Below are positions 51,907-58,387 of a stretch of 64,000 nucleotides of DNA, piece after piece. Location of the stretch: assembly GCA_034436355.1 (NCBI GenBank), contig DAOTVQ010000025.1, positions 28,836 to 92,835 on the forward strand, given 5' to 3'. Within the stretch, counting starts at the first letter, position 1, and the number at the start of each line of letters is the position of its first letter. The translations under genes were made by a program, and so were the position numbers. Below the pieces are notes generated by a model. That model was not told where the DNA came from, ran no database searches, and saw only the letters and a list, made by a program, of their open reading frames with translations. This DNA comes from CP2-2F sp034436355 (GTDB lineage Bacteria > Chloroflexota > Anaerolineae > Aggregatilineales > UBA2796).

Positions 51907-52920
51907 TTATTCCTCCCTATCAGTCCTAAGTTTACCCATGCTTTGCGTTTGGCGCTTTGCCTGTGCGCGTTTTTCCATACGTATGATCTCGATCTGCTCG
52001 TCAGTATCCGAGTCTAATTCGGTAATGAGATCGCCCGCCAGTGATTCAAGCGAAAGGGCGCGCAGTTCAGGCGTGCCACACACCATACAATGCGGATCGC
52101 GTGGGATGTTTAGCCACTGCGCGCTGTAGGGCGGTACGGTCACACCTTCAAAGACTTCGAGCGCCACATTCGCCAACACCACCGTATTGGCGGGATATTC
52201 ACGGTAAATGGGCTGCCCTTGCAGCAGGAAGTTCAGCGCCATATCTGCCTGTGCAGAAGCGACACGCACCACATGCAAATATAAACCCGGCTCAGCGGCA
52301 ATCGTGCCGTCTTCACCGATCATGCCGTAATCGAGTTCGGTTTCACCGGAATCTGTCTCGGCGCTCTCATCTGCGGTGAGCTGTGCTACGTCAGCGCGAA
52401 GCTGCTGCGCCCAACAGGCATAGCACGGACCTTCGCCACTCGGATAGATGATCGTTGCGTCGCCGCCTTCGCCGCGCTCGTAAACACCGGCGTAGACCGC
52501 CACTAAGCCATTGGCGCGGCACACCTCATTGATGGCGTATTTGGCGAGTTCGCCATCCACACCGACCACAACCAGATCAACGCCATGCAGCACTTCGGGA
52601 TGGTTTTCCACGCGCCCAATGATGGTTTGCACGTCGGCGTTTGGGTTGCGCGCACGGATCAGATCGGCAACCGCCTCCACTTTAGGGCGTCCCACATCGC
52701 GCAGATCGGCAACGTGGCGCACCACATTGGTGATCTCCACAGTATCATCGTCAATCAGCACGAAATGCCCAACACCGCTCATGGCAAGCGTGAGCGCCAC
52801 AAAGCCGCCGCCCGAACCAAGCCCAATCACGGCGATTTTCTTACGGGCAAGTTGGGCAAGGGCATCCTCACCAAGATACCGTTCAATGCGATCCCATTTG
52901 GGGGTGTTGTTGGTAGTCAT
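51907..52920 (-). CDS. ThiF/MoeB/E1-like activating enzyme
   Basis: 337 aa. Adenylation core: IAVIGLGSGGGFVALTLAMSGVGHFVLIDDDTVEITNVVRH (Gly-rich loop, Asp-Asp, Asn-x-x-Arg) and GRPKVEAV. Two zinc-type CxxC motifs: CYAC (166/169) and CMVC (278/281). There is no other Cys after 134 apart from these, so the usual E1 crossover-loop catalytic Cys position appears to be occupied by D/Y (about 197-199, LDYGMIGEDG). E1-like enzymes activate a ubiquitin-like C-terminus by adenylation. Gene overlaps the JAB gene by 4 bases (ATGA). Counterpart of BilD in the Bil system by order. Confidence 0.88.
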   Translation of the reverse strand: MTTNNTPKWDRIERYLGEDALAQLARKKIAVIGLGSGGGFVALTLAMSGVGHFVLIDDDTVEITNVVRHVADLRDVGRPKVEAVADLIRARNPNADVQTIIGRVENHPEVLHGVDLVVVGVDGELAKYAINEVCRANGLVAVYAGVYERGEGGDATIIYPSGEGPCYACWAQQLRADVAQLTADESAETDSGETELDYGMIGEDGTIAAEPGLYLHVVRVASAQADMALNFLLQGQPIYREYPANTVVLANVALEVFEGVTVPPYSAQWLNIPRDPHCMVCGTPELRALSLESLAGDLITELDSDTDEQIEIIRMEKRAQAKRQTQSMGKLRTDREE

Positions 52921-54089
52921 CTAGCTTTTCCTTCAGCAAGGTGCGCCTCAACTTCGCGCACAAGGTCTATCAGCCTGTGATTTTCCGTCCAAGACCAAAT
53001 CGGGTAGGCGCTTTGTGCCAACGGCTGTGAGGCGTTCCAGAGGCGGTCAAACAAGTTTGCTTCTTCGGGCAAATCGCGCAAGGCGCTCATCGGCGTCAGC
53101 CGAATGCGCGGCATGTGCAAAGGGTAGTCCGCCTCTGTGATGATAATGATCACATGCTGGCTGCTGCGCTTTGCCAGCGAAAAGCAAATTTCCAGCGGCG
53201 GCACGCGGTCTGTGTCGTACTGCTCTAGCGAGACAGCATAACCTGCCTGATTCAGTGCTTCCACCTCGCTGCGAAGGCGTTCGGGCTGTGCCAAATGCCA
53301 ACTTACTGGCGGCAGTTGGGGCAGGTCGGCATCTGGCACGACGAGCGGCGTTAGGCGGGTGAAGCGCCGAATGTTGCGGCTCATATACCACACATCAATA
53401 CGGACAAGCCAACGTGCATCCACCGGCACATAGATAGGTTGCGCTTCGCCGCCTTCGGGCTTCAGATCATCAGGCGTCTCATCCTCAAGGGCGAGATCAT
53501 CGAGTGGCGGGGCATCTAGCAGATCGGCATCCGAGTCAGCAGCCGACTCGGACGCGGGTTCGGGTGCCGCTTCAGGATTATCCACATAGGTGCGCTCCCA
53601 AACGGTTGCCAGCACCACCAAAAGCTGCGGCGCGCCGGCGTCACGGTCGTTGATATGCTGACGGGCGGTAGAGGTATCGCCCCATGATGGCTCTACCAAT
53701 GTGCCGGGATGCTTGTGCCAATCGCCCAAGTGGCAGATCGGCGCGTCCCATTTGGGCAGGGCATTATCGCTGTTGATGGTGCGAAAGGTGGCGCGTTTGC
53801 GCTCCCAATTATCATACAGCCAGTTAAAAATATCGCCCTGAAGATCGTCGCCTTGCTCAAAGTAGGCGCTGGCGCGCACGGCACTGGCATCCGGCGCGAT
53901 GGTATCCAGCACATATAAATCAGGCTCAGGGCGCCCTTGCTGCTTCAGGGCAAAGCCAACCAACGACTCGCCCGTCTCGGTTTGGTAAATCAGCGCGTTG
54001 GCAACGATTTTATCCACCACGCGCTGCGCCAATGTAACACGCGGCAAGTTGACAGGGTCTATGTTGCGGGCAAAACGTCTGAAGAACAT
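52917..54089 (-). CDS. JAB/JAMM metallopeptidase fused to a UBC/RWD-like domain
   Basis: 390 aa. The JAMM motif is complete: E41 (TGESLVGF), H125-K-H127 (DWHKHPG), then S135-x-x-D138 (EPSWGD). This is the deubiquitinase-type JAB signature (H-x-H-x7-S-x2-D). An acidic linker follows (about 171-216). The C-terminal part (about 268-384) looks like a UBC/RWD fold: a helix, strands, EADYPLHMPRIRL in the YPxxxP position, and a terminal helix, but no active-site Cys. A JAB-inactive E2 fusion is inferred by eye. Gene lies 2 bases after the E2-like gene and overlaps the E1-like gene. Confidence 0.8.
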   Translation of the reverse strand: MFFRRFARNIDPVNLPRVTLAQRVVDKIVANALIYQTETGESLVGFALKQQGRPEPDLYVLDTIAPDASAVRASAYFEQGDDLQGDIFNWLYDNWERKRATFRTINSDNALPKWDAPICHLGDWHKHPGTLVEPSWGDTSTARQHINDRDAGAPQLLVVLATVWERTYVDNPEAAPEPASESAADSDADLLDAPPLDDLALEDETPDDLKPEGGEAQPIYVPVDARWLVRIDVWYMSRNIRRFTRLTPLVVPDADLPQLPPVSWHLAQPERLRSEVEALNQAGYAVSLEQYDTDRVPPLEICFSLAKRSSQHVIIIITEADYPLHMPRIRLTPMSALRDLPEEANLFDRLWNASQPLAQSAYPIWSWTENHRLIDLVREVEAHLAEGKAR

Positions 54090-54091
54090 TG

Positions 54092-54529
54092 TTAACGCAC
54101 GCGCTCCTCAATGCCGGGCCATTTGCCCGTCAGCCGCCATGTGTAGTAGGCATATAACCACTGCACTGCCCAAGCCGCCACTGTCACGGCTGTGGAGCGC
54201 GACGGATTCCAGCCATAGCCCGTGCCATCGCGTGGGTTAAAAAGGCACAACTGCCCATCTTCATACTGATGTTTCTCGCTGTAGATGCGCGGCTTCATCA
54301 CGTAGGCTTCAGGCGGGCGCTGTGGATAGTCACTTGGGTAGATAATTTTCAAAGTGTGATCACGCGTTGGCACACCCTGCATGTTGACTTCTACCGTGCC
54401 AAGCCAATACAGCACGCCACCGGGCTTCACCACAAAGCGGAAGGTGTCGTCGAAGGCAGCACGCATCGCCTCAACTTCAAGGCGCAGCCGCATCGAGACG
54501 TTTTCACGAGTTCCCCACCACGCTGTCAT
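54092..54529 (-). CDS. E2 (ubiquitin-conjugating)-like protein
   Basis: 145 aa, the size of a bare UBC domain. Motifs: WLGTVEVNM, IIYPSDYPQRPPEAY (YPxxYPxxPP of E2s), HQYEDGQLCLF with the sole cysteine C95 in the E2 active-site position (H87 in place of the HPN His region), and a C-terminal helix with WAVQWLYAYYTWRLTGKWPG. It would carry an activated ubiquitin-like modifier as thioester. Start at MTAWWGTREN; AGGAGAG lies 10 nt upstream. It is followed after 2 bases by the JAB gene. Distantly similar to the bacterial Prok-E2 families; counterpart of BilB by order. Confidence 0.82.
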   Translation of the reverse strand: MTAWWGTRENVSMRLRLEVEAMRAAFDDTFRFVVKPGGVLYWLGTVEVNMQGVPTRDHTLKIIYPSDYPQRPPEAYVMKPRIYSEKHQYEDGQLCLFNPRDGTGYGWNPSRSTAVTVAAWAVQWLYAYYTWRLTGKWPGIEERVR

Positions 54530-54590
54530 GCTTTGCTTCTCTCCTGATTTCTCCACACACCTTACTACGTAAATATGCCGCAAAAGTTGC

Positions 54591-55394
54591 TCAGCGCAAG
54601 CGGCTCTCTGCTTGGCGTTCATCGAATTGCATCTCAAGCAGATCATCTAATGAAAGGTTGCCGCCTTGCCTGCCCTCAGTAATAGCATGTGCTAACCATG
54701 CGTCAATTTCGCCATCTTCGGCAAGGATAGCGCGCATTGGTACCTTAGCGGACTGGGGGCGCATAATGAAATCATGTTCGGCGAACGGTTCGCCATTAAT
54801 GTTAATCTGCAATGTCCAGTAGCCATCCTTGCGATCATCGGGCAGTGGCAAATAACTGTGCGTGGTGATGAAATTTGCACCGTATTTCAGTGTGTATGGC
54901 TCGGTTGCTTCAAAGCGGCGAACGTTCGCCGCGTCCAACAGTTCAAAGTGAATTGTCCCCTTGCCTTCCCGATAGGGCAAGTCAATCACGGCAAAAGGGC
55001 GCACATGCGATACATCTGCCATAATCGGATTCATCCGCACCACGTCAGGCGAATCATCACTATGATAGGCAAGGATGCCAATATCTTCAAGCGAAAGCAC
55101 CCAGTCGCTCTCTTTAACTTTGGCGCGCTCCATAGCGCGGCGTGCCACCTCTTTGGGAATAACGTGCGGATCGAGTTCGTCCTCGTCGTCCTCATCATCT
55201 TCATAGGACGTGCCTGCCCCTGCCAATTCGCGCCACACCGACCTGCCAATTCTGAACAGCACCTCCAGGAAGATGGCAAAAGCAGCAATCGCTACCAAGA
55301 TACTTAGAAGACTGCTGTTCAACGTGGCTGAGAATGCGAGCAATATGAACAAAACAGCAAGCCGTATGAATGCATTCCCGAGCGGATTCTGCAT
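54591..55394 (-). CDS. membrane protein paralog A of the E2-JAB-E1 operon
   Basis: 267 aa. Two TM helices near the N-terminus (LAVLFILLAFSATLNSSLLSILVAIAAFAIFLEVLF), a short acidic linker (about 60-75), a helix (PKEVARRAMERAKVKESDW), then a predicted beta-sandwich (SLEDIGILAYHSDD to GYWTLQININGEPFAEHDFIMRP). It ends RAILAEDGEIDAWL and LSLDDLLEMQFDERQAESRLR. It is a close tandem paralog of the next upstream gene: SPDVVRMNP, RPFAVI and ANFIT are shared. Not assigned to a known family. Gap to E2 gene 61 bases. Confidence 0.8.
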   Translation of the reverse strand: MQNPLGNAFIRLAVLFILLAFSATLNSSLLSILVAIAAFAIFLEVLFRIGRSVWRELAGAGTSYEDDEDDEDELDPHVIPKEVARRAMERAKVKESDWVLSLEDIGILAYHSDDSPDVVRMNPIMADVSHVRPFAVIDLPYREGKGTIHFELLDAANVRRFEATEPYTLKYGANFITTHSYLPLPDDRKDGYWTLQININGEPFAEHDFIMRPQSAKVPMRAILAEDGEIDAWLAHAITEGRQGGNLSLDDLLEMQFDERQAESRLR

Positions 55395-55424
55395 CTGTAT
55401 ACCCTGTCACCGTATAACAGCCAC

Positions 55425-56300
55425 TCAGCGCAAGCGGCTATCCGTCTCGCGTTCATCAGGTTGGCTGGCAAGCAGTTCTTCTAGCGAGAGGTTGCCGCCT
55501 TGCCGCCCCTGATCGGTAATGGCGCGTGCCAGCCACGGGTCAATTTCGCCATCTTCGGCAAGGATAGCGCGCACGGGTGGCGCTGCCGCAGCCGACGTTC
55601 GCACCACAAATTCATGCTCGGCAAGGCGTTTTTCGCCAATGCTGATTCGCAGCGTCCAGCGCCCGCTGGTGCGGTCATCAGGCAGCGGCAGATAGGTGCG
55701 CGGCGTGATGAAGTTAGCGCCCTGCTTCAAAAGATACTGCTCTGTGGCAGTGAAGCGGCGTGTGCCGAGTTCATCAAATAACTCAAAGCGGATCGTCCCC
55801 CTGCCCTGCTTATAAGGCAGTTTGATCACGGCAAAAGGACGCAGGTGCGATGTATCCGACGCGACGGGATTCATTCGCACCACATCAGGCGAATCATCGC
55901 CGTGATAGGCAAGCACGCCAATATCCTCAAGCGAGAGCAGCCAATCCTCAATTTTGTTGCCAGCGCGTTGCATGGCACGCTGCGCCACTTCTTTCGGGAC
56001 CACACGCGGGCGCAGATCATCGTCATCATCCTCGTCATAGTTGGCAGGGCGGCGGATGGGTTGGCGGGTTGTTATCTCACGCTGTGCGCCTTGCCATGTG
56101 GTGGCGTTTGGGACGCCATTCAGCGCACGCCAGACCGCACCACCGATGCTGAAAAGCACGCTCACAAAAATGCTGAAGATAATCAGGCTGATCACGGCAG
56201 AAAAGCCGCCGCCGCCGAGAAAACTGACTAGCATAAGCGCAAAGATCAGCCAGCCAAAAATGTTACTCCAGTTGCCGCCACGATTATTTCGCATCGCCAT
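55425..56300 (-). CDS. membrane protein paralog B of the E2-JAB-E1 operon
   Basis: 291 aa, with the same architecture as paralog A: two TM helices (FGWLIFALMLVSFLGG; VISLIIFSIFVSVLFSIGGAVW), a longer acidic-basic linker (about 66-95), PKEVAQRAMQRAG helix, beta-rich domain (VLAYHGDDSPDVVRMNP, RPFAVIKLPYKQGRGTIRFELFDELGTRRF, RTYLPLPDDRTSGRWTLRISI) and the tail AILAEDGEIDPWL and LSLEELLASQPDERETDSRLR. A and B are about 60 percent identical over the beta domain by eye. Start MAMRNN; a second ATG two codons on is possible. 30 bases before paralog A. Confidence 0.8.
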   Translation of the reverse strand: MAMRNNRGGNWSNIFGWLIFALMLVSFLGGGGFSAVISLIIFSIFVSVLFSIGGAVWRALNGVPNATTWQGAQREITTRQPIRRPANYDEDDDDDLRPRVVPKEVAQRAMQRAGNKIEDWLLSLEDIGVLAYHGDDSPDVVRMNPVASDTSHLRPFAVIKLPYKQGRGTIRFELFDELGTRRFTATEQYLLKQGANFITPRTYLPLPDDRTSGRWTLRISIGEKRLAEHEFVVRTSAAAAPPVRAILAEDGEIDPWLARAITDQGRQGGNLSLEELLASQPDERETDSRLR

Positions 56301-56306
56301 CCCTCA

Positions 56307-56516
56307 CTACTCGCGGCGCGGCTTGAGCATATCCGAGCGCGTCAGCATAAACACGACCCAAACCAGCCAAATTCCAACGAAAAAGAGCGCCTCCACAGTC
56401 AGTTCACCCTGCACCAACACAACAATCAAAATGATGAGCGTTCCGATAAGTGAACTTATCAGTAATAAACGCGCTATTCGCAACAACCACTTTTCGGTAC
56501 CTTGATTGGCTTCCAT
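56307..56516 (-). CDS. small two-TM protein of the E2-JAB-E1 operon, 69 aa
   Basis: Two hydrophobic segments (LLLISSLIGTLIILIVVLV and LTVEALFFVGIWLVWVVFML) and a basic tail (KPRRE). The start is 9 bases after the previous stop and its own stop is 6 bases before paralog B, so it is co-transcribed. Too short for family recognition. It may form a complex with the paralogous membrane proteins. Confidence 0.6.
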   Translation of the reverse strand: MEANQGTEKWLLRIARLLLISSLIGTLIILIVVLVQGELTVEALFFVGIWLVWVVFMLTRSDMLKPRRE

Positions 56517-56525
56517 GCGACGCGC

Positions 56526-57329
56526 CTAACTGCTGCGCCGCCGCGCTTGTTCGCGCAGCAGGTCTTCAAGGCTGACGGGCGGTGCTTCCTCATAGTCATC
56601 CTCATCCTGAGCATGACTCAGGCGCGTTGGCGGTGCAGGGCGCTCTGCCGAACGGTCGCCGCGTGTAGAGGACATGCTGAAATCGTGCAAGCCGATCAGC
56701 ACACCATCTACCTTTACGCGCAAATCCCATGTGCCAGCCCGCATTTGCTGCTCTGCGCCGCGCAGGGCAAGCTGCCGTTCGCACAGGATCAGGTTTTCGC
56801 CCGTCCGCAAATAATCTTCCATGCTGTGGCTGAATTGCAGCCTGCCCGAACGGTCATAAAATTCAAAGGTGAGCGTCGCATGGCGCTCTGCGGCACTGGC
56901 TGGCACAAAGAGTTTGACGAAGGGCTGTAAGAAGCCATCGTCTAGGGCAGCCGCCTGTGCAATGCGCCGATCCCAGCCGCCATCCCGCCGCCGTTCGTTC
57001 ACCAACATGCCCACATCCAGCAGTGCAACATCCGAGCCATAGCCTGCCTCTGGGTGCGATTTGGCACGGGTAGCAGCGCGGCGAGCAGCACCACTCATGC
57101 GCGCTGAGGCGGCAAAGGTTGCTTGGGTACGCTGCACCGTTTCCGCCAGCGCACCCAGATCAGCGCGCTTGTAGAGGACGAAGGCTAAGGCAAGATAGGC
57201 TGCCACCATGCCAAAGCCAACCACAGGACTCATGGCAGCGCTGGAGACACTGGCAAAGGCAACAAGGGCAACTAACACGCCTAGCAACAAAATTCCGATG
57301 GTGGTTACACGCCGATTGGTTGGATTCAT
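56526..57329 (-). CDS. membrane protein paralog C (diverged), first gene of the operon
   Basis: 267 aa from MNPTNRRVTTIG. Two TM helices (TTIGILLLGVLVALVAFASVSS; VVGFGMVAAYLALAFVLYK), a helix of about 40 residues, then a beta-rich domain (DVALLDVGMLVNERR, LQPFVKLFVPASAAERHATLTFEFYDRSGRLQF, RAGTWDLRVKVDGVLIGLHDFSM) that parallels paralogs A and B, and a tail LEDLLREQARRRSS that is a diverged form of their LSLDDLL tail. GGAG lies about 9 nt before the ATG. Frame extends upstream to 57476, overlapping the GNAT gene end, without support. A 118-base gap to the GNAT gene likely holds the operon promoter. Confidence 0.75.
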   Translation of the reverse strand: MNPTNRRVTTIGILLLGVLVALVAFASVSSAAMSPVVGFGMVAAYLALAFVLYKRADLGALAETVQRTQATFAASARMSGAARRAATRAKSHPEAGYGSDVALLDVGMLVNERRRDGGWDRRIAQAAALDDGFLQPFVKLFVPASAAERHATLTFEFYDRSGRLQFSHSMEDYLRTGENLILCERQLALRGAEQQMRAGTWDLRVKVDGVLIGLHDFSMSSTRGDRSAERPAPPTRLSHAQDEDDYEEAPPVSLEDLLREQARRRSS

Positions 57330-57447
57330 GCGCTCTCTGCTCCGCACCCCAAAAATTAGGTGATCCTTATTCATTGTACAGCCATTTACACAGGCTGAGT
57401 AGGTGATTTGCCCATAGCTGACCAAAAACCGCAAAATTGGGTGTTTT

Positions 57448-58302
57448 TCAGCCAAAGCGATAATCGCTGAAATCATTCAGCGGGCGATAGCCGATTTTTT
57501 GGTAAATGCTATTGCTGGTTGGGTTGGCAAGGTCTGTGAACAACGCGCAAAACTGATAGCCTGAATCCAGCATGGCTTGGCTAACAAAGGCGGTTAGCGC
57601 AGAGGCGTAGCCGCGCCCACGCTGATCAGGCGGTGTGTAGACAGGTCCGATCACAATGCCATGCGCCGTGCGGCGGCTGGTTGCCACAAGGCAGGTTGGC
57701 GGCGCATCGGCTGTGGCTTGCCACACATAATCTGCACCCTTTGCCACTTGCAGAGCAGTTCGTTCGTGCGCTTGCGCTAACGTAAGCTGATCAACGTTCG
57801 CCTCAATGGCAAAAGCATAGCGCCACGCTGCCAGCAAAGGAATATCCTGCTCGGTGGCAAGGCGTGCCTTGCCCATAGGCTGCGGCGGTGGTATCACTTG
57901 GTGCAGTTCAAAAACGCGCATTGCCTGATGCAGCCGATAGGGAACCGTGCTGTGCGCCGACCACGCTTCGGCAAACGCCTTTGCCGTCGCCACCACACCA
58001 GTGACGCCGCCTAGCAGATGCCCATGCGCGTGCATGTGCGAGACCAGCAGCGCTATGGCGGCATCATTTTGTCGTTCGGCGTGCAAGATCAGGTTGTAGG
58101 GCGGTGTGCGAAGGGCAACGAGGATCACGCCTTCGGCATCAGCAACCGTTGCCAGAAAAGGCGCTATGTCGATCAGGTGTGGCTCGTGCCGAATGCGGTT
58201 GGCAATGCCAAGCGGCAGGTTATTTTCTGCCTCACGCGCCAGCAAAACAGATTCAGCAGCCGCCAAGAAGTCATCCACGTTTGTATATTCGGTTAGGCGC
58301 AT
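57448..58302 (-). CDS. GNAT-family N-acetyltransferase
   Basis: 284 aa. The C-terminal half (about 150-284) is a GNAT domain: VIGPVYTPPDQRGRGYASALTAFVSQAMLDSG has the acetyl-CoA pyrophosphate loop Q-R-G-R-G-Y-A, and LFTDLANPTSNSIYQKIGYRPLNDFSDYRF the C-terminal strand region. The N-terminal half is a related but degenerate copy, as in two-domain GNATs. GGGGAG lies 8 nt before the ATG (58302). The acceptor is unknown. Same strand as the E2-JAB-E1 operon, 118 bases before it. Confidence 0.88.
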   Translation of the reverse strand: MRLTEYTNVDDFLAAAESVLLAREAENNLPLGIANRIRHEPHLIDIAPFLATVADAEGVILVALRTPPYNLILHAERQNDAAIALLVSHMHAHGHLLGGVTGVVATAKAFAEAWSAHSTVPYRLHQAMRVFELHQVIPPPQPMGKARLATEQDIPLLAAWRYAFAIEANVDQLTLAQAHERTALQVAKGADYVWQATADAPPTCLVATSRRTAHGIVIGPVYTPPDQRGRGYASALTAFVSQAMLDSGYQFCALFTDLANPTSNSIYQKIGYRPLNDFSDYRFG

Positions 58303-58387
58303 AGCAATTCTCCCCTGAACACGGTACACTGCCCGCTAGTCGTTTACAAAGTGTGCCACGCTCGGCACAAGGAATCAATGTTCGTGT

